A DNA stretch of 64,000 nt from Cervus elaphus (taxonomy: Eukaryota > Chordata > Mammalia > Artiodactyla > Cervidae): assembly GCF_910594005.1 (NCBI RefSeq), contig NC_057834.1, positions 105,489,650-105,553,649 on the forward strand, read 5' to 3'. How positions within the stretch are numbered: the stretch's first letter is position 1; each line of letters opens with the position of its first letter. A program made the translations under genes and the position numbers. Shown piece by piece: positions 54,263 through 64,000 of this stretch. The notes beneath the pieces were generated by a model that was given only the letters and a program-made list of their open reading frames with translations, ran no database searches and was not told where the DNA came from.

Positions 54263-54559
54263 TGTAGTTACTATTATTGCCAAAAATACTATAGAAAAAT
54301 CTCACAAATACTGGAGATTAAAGGATGTGAATAGAGAAAGTTAAAGCTATTGTAGTTAATGAAACGGTGTCTTCTGATGGAGAACTTACTGGGGGTAGGC
54401 TGTCTTTTCTGTCTCTGCATTTGAGCACTTAACACAAGACTTGGTACAAAAAAGTGAAGAAACAAAGGCTTCCTGATGCAAGTGTATGCATTTCTTGATT
54501 GTGTTAACAATAACATCAGGCTACTGGCTTTTACCTCAATGACCAGTCATGTCCAAGAT

Positions 54560-55240
54560 CCTATAAAATCTGTCTCACATACTCCATACAACATTCCTGT
54601 TAGAAATGAGCTACTGCTTTTTGACAGACCTAGATGGCTTATTAAAAAGCAGAGACATCACTTGCCGACAAAGGTCTCTATAGTCAAAGTTATGGATTTT
54701 CCAGTAGTCATATACAAATGTGGGAGTTGGACCATAAAGAAGGCTGAGTGCCAAAGAATTTATGCCTTCAAACTGTGGTGCTGGAGAAGACTCTTGAGAG
54801 TCCCTTGAACAGCAAAGTGATCAAACTAGTCAATCCTAAAGGAAATCAAGTCTGAATATTCATTGGAAGGACTGATGCTGAAGCTGAAGCTCCAATGCTT
54901 TGGCCACCTGATGTGAAGAACTGACTTATTAGAAAAGACCTTGATACTGGGAAAGACTGAAGGCAGGAGGAGAAGAAGGTGACAGGATAAGGTGGTTGGA
55001 TGGTATCATGTACTCAGTAGACATGAGTTTGAGCTAACTCCGGGAGATGGTGAAGGACAGGGAAGCCTGGTGTGCTGTAATCCATGGGGTCACAAAGAGT
55101 TGGACACGACTTAGTGACTCAACAGCAACACTGTTTTGTGGTAGAGCCTGTGGTCCCACAGCTAGCAGGTGGCAAAGCCATGGTTGAGATGCAGGTCTCT
55201 CTGGCTCTAAAGACCTCTTGCTTACCCCTTGGTATGCACA
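54560..55240 (-). mobile_element. MIR SINE, split by BovB
   Basis: Left piece 54560-54623 (degraded) and right piece 55135-55240: tcccacagctagcaggtggc, aaagccatggttgagatgca, ggtctctctggctctaaaga, which is clear reverse MIR. Confidence 0.68.
54624..55131 (+). mobile_element. BovB LINE 3' part inserted in MIR
   Basis: cagacctagatggcttatta, aagcagagacatcacttgcc, tggccacctgatgtgaagaa, tgaaggacagggaagcctgg, tggacacgacttagtgactc. The frame at 54476-54808 is a broken RT C-terminal remnant. Confidence 0.94.
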
Positions 55241-57164
55241 CTGCAAGGCTGTCTCACAATGTTACTAGATTCCTGGAGGGTTGCTGGCCCTGAACTGATG
55301 GGCAAGGCAGAGGTGATGTTAAGACAGAAAAGAAGCCGCAGTCAACTGACCTTGGCTCCTGGCTCTTTGGAGAGGGAAGTCAGGATGTGGGGCTGGGAAG
55401 AGGGAAACTGATGATCACAAGGCGAGTTCATGACCGAGGCCAGGTGGGGAGCCAAAACGCCCTTTCTAGTGCTCTCCACTGCCTACTGCCCCAGGTCCAG
55501 GCCGGCCTCCCTCCTAGGTTTTCCTAAGAGGCCCTGAGGAAGGCAGCACTAGCTGATTGCGGCCAGGCCTGAGCTGCAACGGCAGTGCTAATGGGAACTT
55601 GGCCCGGCCCCAGGCGGGTATGGAAAGCGGCTGTTGGCTCTTGTAAAAATCCTTGGTCCAGGCCGGTTTTTCCACAAAGAGAAATTCACCGCCCTGAAGA
55701 AATGCCATCGCCTGTTCCCGGTGCCAAACTCGAGGAAAATCAAGTGGAGAGACTCCCTCCTCTTCCTGGGTGAAATGACAGATAGCAAAAGAGCTTGCAG
55801 TTTCCTCTACCCCAAAAAAGTCTGCCAGAGATATAAATATTTAAAAACAGGAGCTAGACTGAGAGGGTTAGCTTTCACTGTGTCTTCTTTGGCAGTCTCT
55901 CCATCCACCCACCAGATATCATTTTATTCTGTGTAATGGAGTGGCAGTTCTGGGTCGCACATCCCAACTTCTGACACACTGCGTGGAAAAAAAAAAAAAG
56001 ACTGTGACCCTTGTAAACTATTTTTGTAGTTGGAAACAGAGACAGACCCAGGTTGTGAATGCCAGATTGAACATAGCTGGGAGGGGTTTAAGTGGTTGAT
56101 TTTTTTTTTTTTTTCTGCTGTTCGCTTATTTTTATCTCCTGCGAAGAAGTCCTCTTTCTAATTTCCAACCGGTAGGATAACTCCTTTTCCCTGTTACTTA
56201 GGAATGCTTTATTTATTTATTTTTTAACAGTTCTCAAACTGGTGAAACAACGTACAGGTCTGTGAGAGTGTGCAGTCTGCATTTCTTTGTTTCTCTCCTG
56301 TGGCCGTTCCCGAAACTGTAGACACAGAAGACAATCCCAAGCTATTCATTTTCTTTTTCCTATAGAGAAATGGGTGCCAACCTCCATGAAATTAAATAGG
56401 TTTGAATCGTCACAGACGACCTTCACAATCTAAGTCTTCATAATTTTAGGTGGATTAGAGGAAACTAATGAGGATTTTGAAACAAGCTTTGGACTAAAAC
56501 TCTCATCATGCAAATCCACTGAAAACCCCCAGAATTTTAAATCACAATTAACCCATCCCCGGTCCCCACCCTCCTTGTATCTGACTCATTTTATTTCATC
56601 CAACTTCACAGTCTTCATAAAACAACAACAATAATAATGCAGTGGGCTATTTTTTTCCCTATTTTTTAAAATCAGATTCCATAGTCCTATTTTCTGCTTG
56701 TTGTTGTTGTTCTTTGGTTGTTGTTCTAGGTTGCTCTGTCCTCAGAGTCCTTTCTATTATGGTTTAGGACTCACAAGAGTTAACAGGCGAGAGTCGGGTG
56801 AGGGGGGGGGAGAAACCCACTTGTTTTAAGCCTGGAGCCTGTCACCTTTTCTTGGCAATTACACTGCTAATGGCTGGGTCCCAAGCAAAGTGGCAAAGAA
56901 TATCTCTTCTCACGTTCCCAACTCACAGTGCATTCCCAAATACCAGATGGTGTTTTTGGAATCCATTTCACTATGTTTGATATGACAATACTTTTGTATA
57001 ATGTTAAATTATATATAACTATTGCAAATAGCTGAGATCAGAACAACCAAGAAGCGGAAAATTAGACACAAGAAGGAAAGATAGAAACTAAAGACTGTGG
57101 ACTTTCATCTGCCCCCATTGTGTCCTGTTTCCCTTGGATTTTCTTTTAATCTGAAGAGGATTGG
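55241..57164. other. Unique sequence, no transposon recognised
   Basis: Start of an insertion-poor block. 55440-55760 is GC-richer. A 100-residue plus-strand frame (55634-55936) starts MALVKILGPGRFFHKEKF and is rich in Lys/Arg, but I know no match and see no supporting splice or polyA signal. An A-run lies at 55987-55999, a T-run at 56099-56114 and a TTG-rich patch at 56698-56725. Confidence 0.5.
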
Positions 57165-57262
57165 CAGGAGGGGGCTGGGGTGCAGAGCGGCGGAGGGTGC
57201 GGGGGAGGGGGTGGAGAAGCGTGGGGGATGGGGAGGAGTGAGAGGCGGTGCTGCGGGGTTGT
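57165..57262 (+). repeat. G-rich tract with quadruplex potential
   Basis: Runs of four or five G at 57170-57174, 57177-57180, 57201-57205, 57207-57211, 57223-57227 and 57230-57233. The last four satisfy a classic four-run pattern with loops of 1, 11 and 2 bases. Confidence 0.85.
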
Positions 57263-57474
57263 TGCAATGAAATTACATCAAATTGGGATCCGCTCCCTGC
57301 TAGAGTTTGGTACACATCATGTGAAACTTGCCAGACATCTTGAGAGCAGCGGCATCTCATTTCAGTGGCCAAAACCCTCAAAATAAGCCAAAGAAGACTG
57401 ATAAAGCCCCATGCTCAACCTTTTTTAGAAAATGTGTGTGCTTTTATTCCTTGGGGAGGGGCAAGCAAACGAAT

Positions 57475-57515
57475 TCTGTGTGCGTGCTAAGTCACTTCAG
57501 TCATGTCCGACTCTT
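57475..57515 (-). mobile_element. Tiny Bov SINE 3'-end fragment
   Basis: tgtgcgtgctaagtcacttc and agtcatgtccgactctt are the last 40 or so bases of a Bov SINE. It is the only ruminant-specific insertion seen in this block. Confidence 0.88.
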
Positions 57516-57731
57516 ACCAGATCTCAAAACCTCAGTCACTGCCTTAGGAAGCATTAGGAAGACAGTGTGAGAGAAAACAAATGCCCACTCGATATGTTCC
57601 AAGGGAATTCAACAGAAGAAGTGAGAAGCTCTTCCTAGTTTGGGGGCACATGGCTATAGTGATGTGATTTCTAAAACACTGCGGATGGAACTAGACCCTT
57701 GCAGGAAAAATATCTCCCAGAATCCACCCTC

Positions 57732-57751
57732 AAAAAAAAAAAAAAAAAAAA
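57732..57751 (+). repeat. A20 homopolymer
   Basis: Uninterrupted run of 20 A with no recognisable SINE or processed pseudogene attached. Confidence 0.97.
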
Positions 57752-59933
57752 GCCTGGGCAACACCAATGGAGCTGTGTTTCTACCCCAGATGGCCAAATG
57801 GGGTAAACATATCACTTTAATTTTAATTTTCTGGCTATTTGACAATAGGCAACCTCTGGTCCTCTTCCCCCAACCTTCAAACAGGCCTTATCTCTACATT
57901 GCAGGACTTATTGATTTCAGCCCAGAGCGAATGCATTACAGTCAAGTGATAAATTGCTTAAAATTATTCTTAAATAAAAATGCTGGGAACCTCTGGTGTA
58001 GCTTTTTGAATGGAGGGTGGGCAGAACAATTTCCAAACTGCCTGTATCAGAGATTCTTTCAGCCGATTGATTCCTTCTCCCTCAGCAACTACTAACCATC
58101 TGAGCCGGGTGTCAGGACCAAGGGCTTACCCTATTCATGCCACCAGGGTTTGATGGGTTGTTTTTCCCTTCCACCCCTTTCACCCCTCCCTCCGTACCCT
58201 GTACCCCTTCTTTCCACCATCACCCCTCCCCCACTTCCATCTTCCCCAGACCCATCACACTCCCCAGAAAGATCCTCCAGCTCCAGTGACTACTACATAA
58301 TTAACAATAACTTGTAGTAATGCAATTTAAGAGTCCTTTTAATGGGCAGCGATGGTAGGATGTATAGCCCATCTTTCTTTGTCATCTGAGAAAAGCGGCC
58401 CCATGCAGAGCTGCTGGTTGCTGAGTGACGCTTTGTTGTCTGCACAGACACAGTACCAGCTGCACTGGCAGGTAGCCGAAGTGCAAGGAGATAGCTGCCA
58501 AACTATGCTATACAAAGGGGGCCGTGCCAGAGAGAAAGGGACCTTCGCATGAGATGACCTCTGACCCCCGAGCCAGCATGGATCCCATATTCATCCCTTC
58601 CAGACAATTGCATCTTTCATTCCTCCACAAACTCTGATTAGAAAGGGGCCATTTGTGATCAGGGTTGGTTGGCTTATAAGTTTCCAGCCACAGGGTTATT
58701 GCGTTTTTCCGTCTGTTTTAATGGTGACAATATTTGCCTTAATCTGGGGTAGGAAGAGGTGAATAATTAAACAAGGAAAAATACTAAAAGCAAAACAGTC
58801 ACTCAGTCAATGGTGTGGGGCAGGGTTTCAGGGAAAGTGAAAAGCTTGTAGACAGGGACCATATGGCATTTAAAAAGTCAAATGGAAATTGAACTCTCAC
58901 CTGATCACGGGGAAGCTTTGTACAAGGAGCCGAATAGAACTATGCATTTTTTAAGGAAATTACTAACTTACTCAACACTGCCACGGAATACTTCTTTTAT
59001 TGAACCAGCAAAGCTTTTGTTTGGTCAACTTAGATTAATGAGAAACTAACAACTTGTATTTGAATATGTCCTAGCAAGTTCACTTTTGTTCTATTTTGAA
59101 AAACATCAGCGATCTTTGGAAAAACGGCTTTTATTTTGTGTTTTCAAGCCATTCTACATGAGGACGTATGAAAAGAAGTCTACGGCCTCAAGTGAGGACC
59201 ACCTCAAAGTCATGGCAGCCTTTCTGAACCTAGCCCTTGTCCGTCGTGTCTAGTGGGCAAAAGAATGAGTTGTCAGCATTGCATACCCACCACAGCAGCA
59301 TACCCCCCAGCGTCTCTAGGAAACGCTCTCACAAAGGCAGGAAAATAATGAACCGGGGTTTCAAATTTGACCTCTTTCCAGAAAAAAAGGGAGTCAGTGG
59401 TGTATGGGGGGACCCTCTGAGAGCCCTTCCAGCGGTTGAGGCATTCTGGAACAGCCCTTCTTTGATCTGTCTTCCTGTGGAAGCCACTGTTGCTTTGAGG
59501 CCAGGGGGAAAAACGGATACCTGCCGGGCAGACCTGAGGAGCCGCACCTTACTCTGGGCTCCCATGTGAAGCCGTCTGTTCTTTATTTTCACTCCGTATG
59601 AAGCTAATGGAATTTACAGTTGATTAACCTCAAATCTGGAGAAGTGATCCAGTCTGAGATCGCAGCTGGCGGGGCTGACGCAGCTTGTTCTTCTTAAGTG
59701 AGTCAGACAGCAACAAGTGTTCGCCCACAAAAGCAGAGGCCTGGAGAAATCAGTGTGAGAGGGAGAGTCCCTGGGGTGCTCGGACAGCCAGCAGGCCCAC
59801 AGATGGGCTGGGCTAGTATCTGAGCTCCAGAAATGCTGGTGTCTAGATGGCAAATTAAACAGAGAACCTGAATCTTCTAAAAAAAAAAAAAAATCCCCAA
59901 CACATAGAGGATTTACTCTGTGGAGAGGCAGCA
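57752..59933. other. Unique sequence; C-rich patch at 58150-58270
   Basis: About 2.2 kb without a recognised transposon. 58150-58270 is C/T-rich (ccacccctttcacccctccc). Frames at 57640-58095, 59237-59569 and 59614-59934 lack domains. An A-run sits at 59879-59893. Confidence 0.5.
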
Positions 59934-59935
59934 AT

Positions 59936-60172
59936 GTGGTAGTTCATGCATGATGCTGGAGCTAGACTGACCACCTTTGAATCCTGGCCTTCCTACTTAT
60001 TGGCTGTGTAATTTTGAGCAAGTTACTGAACTTCTCTGTGCCTCAGTTGCCTCAGATGTCAACTGGGCATCATCACAGTAATCAAGGAAATGTAATGAAG
60101 TTTAAATACATTAATAATTGTAAAATACTCAAGAACAGTGCCTGGCCCATTGTAAACTTAGATGCATTTCCT
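59936..60172 (+). mobile_element. MIR SINE
   Basis: Sense MIR, well preserved: cacctttgaatcctggcctt, attttgagcaagttactgaa, cttctctgtgcctcagttgc, aagaacagtgcctggcccat. Confidence 0.9.
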
Positions 60173-61485
60173 TAAAAACATGGATTATTTTACCCCTAGG
60201 AAAATGTGCAACTGTATATATATCTATATCTATATATTTTTTCTATCAGAGTAATTACTCTTATTCATTCTGCATCAGGAGAAATTGTTTTTCTTCATTA
60301 GCCTTTGAATACAAAAGACAATAGTTTAGGTATCCTTGGCTAAAAAAAATCTATAGAACTAACTCTTGTGTTTAAAACAGTTGAGAAAACAAGTCAAAGA
60401 TGTAAGTTTGTTCCTTATTGTTCTGCATCAGATGGTAAAGGTTGCTGTCGAATTTTCTAAGGGGAAGCTTCCACATATGGTATATTTAGTGCATGAAATG
60501 TGGCAGTTGGATTCCTGTGTGTTTTTTTAAAATTGTCATATAAACAAATAATTCCAAACATATTTCTTCTTCGTGGATTTGTTTCTATTTTGCAAATTGT
60601 TTCAGGCATCAATAAACAGGATTACACAAATGTGCATACAACTGCAAAACTCATTTAGTTTAGCAAGTGCTTCTCACATATTCATTTGCTCAACAATGCT
60701 ACTTTCAAGTCATGTCAACATTACTCCATTGCTGCCTCATGACTAATACAGTGTTACTTAAAAACCATTTCACATCTTACATCCGAGGAACACCACCAAA
60801 CTTTTGGGTTTGTACCACCTGGTTTCTAATTAAAATCAAATTGAAAAAGAGGCTTTCTGCAGAAGTGTAGGTTCTGTCCTAACACACTGCTGGGTCCTCC
60901 ATAAGGGTTTAAAATACAAGATCACTAACATGAGAGCTCATTATAGGAAAAGAGCAAAAAGTGAAAGGCATATTAGACCAATTAAGGCACTGTGAGTGAG
61001 AGGCATGTGGGTAACCAACAGTGAGATGGTTTAATTGTCCGTTCTTTTTATCAAGGAGGCCGAAAAGATTTTTTCACTTGCAAGGTAATACTTGGCCAAT
61101 TTCATAATACTCAAAATGGGATCTATAATATTCATGGATGGTAGACTGGGATAAACACACAATGAAGCCCCTCACCCTGGGCATCATAATAAGAGAATCT
61201 GCTGTTTTGTATGTCGAGTCAGAGATTTTGAAACGTGCAACCATTCTAACCATGGCAAATAGGAAAACAATACCCGTTATTCACTCAATTTTCTTGAGCT
61301 AAAAAAAGGCAAATGATAACAACATATGCTCTAAATGTGACCCATGCAGTTTAGCTTAAAGGCAAAATAAGATAAAAGTCAGCATTGCACACAGAGTTTA
61401 AACAGAAACATACGTATCTATACACTTTCTTTCCCTCTCCATATGTTACCCTGTGGTGAGAATTATAATACTGTGCATCACACCT
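60173..61485. other. Unique A/T-rich sequence
   Basis: A TATATC patch lies at 60214-60240. No other repeat or gene recognised over about 1.3 kb; the frame at 60667-60870 has no domain. Confidence 0.5.
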
Positions 61486-61489
61486 TTCA

Positions 61490-61620
61490 CTCAAGGATCT
61501 CAAGCCCCTCTCAGAAATGAACACAAACCCATACATCAGCCCTGGGAAGCAGGTGGTGGGTATTAGTATTACCATTTTACAAATGGAGACTGTTCTGACT
61601 TTAGTTGATTGAACTCAAGG
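61490..61620 (-). mobile_element. MIR SINE fragment
   Basis: gggtattagtattaccattt and tacaaatggagactgttctg resemble the reverse MIR core. Confidence 0.5.
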
Positions 61621-62690
61621 TGCTGGTACTCTTTACGGAAGGGGAGGCATATTCCCCCCATCCCCTCTGCTTGTAAAATTTTTAGTGACAATACAAGTGA
61701 ATTGTAGCACTTAAAGGCTCTGAAGGTTCAGTACTGGCATTGGAAAAAGATTTGCTTCCCTGTCCTGGATTTCTTTTCTTTCCTGAAACTGCCAAATAGA
61801 ACTGTCATCACTAAGAATAATGATCTCGAACTTTCTTCTCTGTATCTCTTTTGGATAGAGCTTGGAACACTCACAACTGAAAGTGACAAGCCAGGGAAGT
61901 AAGTTCTTGAATTGGATATTTTTACAACGAAGAGTATAAAAGGTGGGCAGCTTAGAATCAGAACTGACAAGGAGTTTCCTCTATGATCCAAACTCCTGAG
62001 CTGTGTAGTTGGGGAAGTGGGGTTGGACAGCTTTCTGAAGCAGCCTGAACTTTGAATCCAACACAGACAGGTATGTTTCAAAGCAGAGTTACCTAGGGCA
62101 AAGTTTCTGATTAAGTTTTCAGCTGCTAAATTTTAACCTAAGTGCAGTTGCATGGGAACCTGAGGTCCAAGTCAACACACATAGGGAGCAGGCTGCCCAT
62201 TGATAGTCTGCCCATTCTCGAGTCAGTGAGTTGGTCCCAGCTTAGGGGTTTCCTTAAGAATCAGTCACTTCCTGCTAGGTTCACATCTTCTGAAGTAGGG
62301 CTTCAATTTGCTACAACTGGAAAGTCATACCTTTTCTAATTTGACACAGTAGGTTCTTGGGAAAAAATGTTTTTAGAAATTATATTAAAAAATCCTGATG
62401 TTTTCAGGTCTGCATCTAAGAGGGAAATATTCATTTTGCTGAAATCACGTTTATGAAAATATATGTCTGTGGGACAGACTGTTCTTAATATTCTCGATGA
62501 GACCCTGCCGGGTATGACATACACAGAGACACTCGGGAGCCCAGGAAGTCCTTTTTAAGGTGGATCACATATAGCCATAGGATTAAAAAATAACATGTGG
62601 ATCAAACCTCCCTCCTTCCTTCCTCTGCCAAAAACAAAAACAAAAATTTAAAGAATTAAAAACAAAGGAATAAGAGAGTGAATTTATCTA
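61621..62690. other. Unique sequence
   Basis: No repeat or gene recognised. Minus-strand frame 61728-62081 (117 residues) has no domain. Short AAAAC repeats at 62629-62645. Confidence 0.5.
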
Positions 62691-62691
62691 T

Positions 62692-62890
62692 TAATCATAC
62701 CTAACATTGTTGAGTGTTTGTTACACACCACGCACTGTGCTAAGCACTCTAAGCTTACATACACCCTTTAAAAGTTGTGAGAAAACAGAGGCTTAGAGAG
62801 TTTAATTCACTTCCTCATAGTCACACAGGAAATACTTTTGGGCACTAGGTTTCTTTGTCTCTAAAGTCCATGCTTTTAATTATTGCTTAC
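62692..62890 (-). mobile_element. MIR SINE
   Basis: Reverse MIR: ccacgcactgtgctaagcac, gagaaaacagaggcttagag, acttcctcatagtcacacag. Confidence 0.88.
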
Positions 62891-63094
62891 ACTGTCCGAG
62901 GACAAAATATTATTTATGTGGATTACTATGACCTAATTAAAATAGGAAGAGAATGAGGTCATAAATACGAGTGATTGATTAAATCATTTCTTCGTGAAGA
63001 GCCCTGTGCTGAGAAATTATGCATAATCCATGGCTCTCTGAGGTTACCTTTGTTCCTCTGGATTAATCTCATGTCAACTTTCACCTAACCCTCC

Positions 63095-63205
63095 AAAAGC
63101 CTAAGGGACTATATCACAATTGCCTCAGTCTTCTTAGTGGCCAGGACAGTGCTGGTTGCAAGGACGTGCCCAGTGAAAGTTTTTTGAATGAATAAACGAA
63201 TGAAA
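63095..63205 (+). mobile_element. L2 LINE 3' tail
   Basis: gccaggacagtgctggttgc, gacgtgcccagtgaaagttt, tttgaatgaataaacgaatg. Confidence 0.65.
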
Positions 63206-63299
63206 TGACTCCAGGTTCTCTGAAATGACATTGATCTGTCAATAGATTATTGGTGGCAACTTTTAAAATAGTGGCTAGTTTTCCCAGGCATTGTGCCAG

Positions 63300-63452
63300 C
63301 CTTTTCATTCTCTACTGATGGACACTAAGGTTGCTTCCATAGCGTGGCTATTATAAAGTTGCTATGCACACTGGGTTGCAGGTATCTATTTGAATTAGTG
63401 TTTTTGTTTTCTTTGGCTAAACAAACAGGAGTGGAATTGCTGGATCACGTAG
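63300..63452 (-). mobile_element. Old L1 LINE ORF2 fragment
   Basis: ctctactgatggacactaag, gttgcttccatagcgtggct, acaggagtggaattgctgga match the reverse of L1 ORF2 3' sequence. Confidence 0.82.
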
Positions 63453-63477
63453 GCTTTATATTTGAAAAAGGTGGAAG

Positions 63478-63605
63478 TGGATAGTGCCGATGGTTGCACA
63501 ACAGTGTGAATATACTTAATATCGCTGAATTGCACACTCAAAAAAGGTTAAGATGATCATTTTCATGATATATATATCAAGTATATTTTACCACAATTAA
63601 AAACC
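63478..63605 (+). mobile_element. Old L1 LINE 3' end
   Basis: gatggttgcacaacagtgtg, atatacttaatatcgctgaa, ttgcacactcaaaaaaggtt, agtatattttaccacaatta. Opposite in orientation to the L1 fragment just before it. Confidence 0.8.
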
Positions 63606-64000
63606 CTCTTATCAAGGTCAACGGGCAGTGGGCTAGAAGTGTGAAAATAATTGTAAGTGTGGGACAGGCCTAATCTTTCAGGAGACTTTATTCAATTGCC
63701 AGTGTCCACCATCATAGTGAAAGCAGGTTACGGGTGAGAATGTTGATGGCCCCTGGGCCAGCTCCCGGAGATGAAGAAGTATGTGGCAAGTGCTCAGCCC
63801 CAAGAGTATGGTGCTTCCTGAGCCTGTTGGTTGGTCTCACCATCTGGGACACAGCGCTACGAGTCCCACATCTCTGTTTTGAACACCTTTTGAATTTGAG
63901 CAGGTCTGCAATATGGAGCATAAGGTCTGGGTTAGAGAGGTGTTTCCTTTTTACACTGCCTCTCACTTTTACCATCTTTCCGTGCCAGGCAGAAAAATAC
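63606..64000. other. Unassigned sequence to window end
   Basis: A minus-strand frame at 63712-63975 (87 residues, Arg/Lys-rich) has no recognisable domain. Nothing else identified. Confidence 0.45.

Noticed and set aside
1..64000. CRISPR array, operon, phage or toxin system
   Set aside because: Repeats are dispersed SINE/LINE copies without regular spacers, and no bacterial-type coding density exists anywhere in the window.

Overview
This is mammalian nuclear DNA from a ruminant. The evidence is the repeat content: about 25 Bov-tA/Bov-A2 SINE copies, nine BovB (RTE-class LINE) fragments, several tRNA-Glu-derived CHR-type SINEs and 5'-truncated L1 elements with artiodactyl-type 3' ends. These sit among older mammal-wide MIR, L2, MLT1 and hAT remnants. 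Cattle, sheep, goat and related bovids cannot be separated by eye. I found no bacterial, phage, CRISPR or operon structure.

No protein-coding gene can be supported. The longest open frames are reverse-transcriptase remnants inside BovB LINEs or chance frames in repeats. The window looks intergenic or like part of a large intron. Family names come from recalled consensus sequences, not a search, and most boundaries are good to about 10-20 bases; where target-site duplications (TSDs) are quoted, the ends are exact.

Layout: 1-9 kb is dense in repeats (BovB ends, Bov SINEs, an L2 split by a SINE, an MLT1 LTR, a mosaic L1). 9.4-13 kb is mostly unique. 13-19 kb alternates MIR, L2, Bov-tA, an hAT-like transposon and an L1 carrying a perfect hairpin. 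19.2-25.6 kb has only ancient MIR/L2 plus a 300-base GA-rich tract. 25.6-43 kb is the most heavily invaded stretch, with nested insertions (BovB in L2, SINE in L1, CHR SINEs in L2). 44-46.7 kb is largely unique. 46.7-55.1 kb holds a 1 kb L1, the longest BovB (about 1.46 kb, with most of an RT domain) and a CHR-2/Bov-tA composite. 55.2-63.3 kb has almost no ruminant-specific insertions and contains a G-rich, quadruplex-prone stretch; it is the best candidate here for constrained regulatory DNA.

There is no gene system to describe. The interest lies in how the insertions are layered in time, in unusual local structures (the L1 hairpin, a 31-base direct repeat, a GATA-motif cluster, G/GA tracts) and in the insertion-poor block at the right. 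I saw no convincing previously undescribed biological system.
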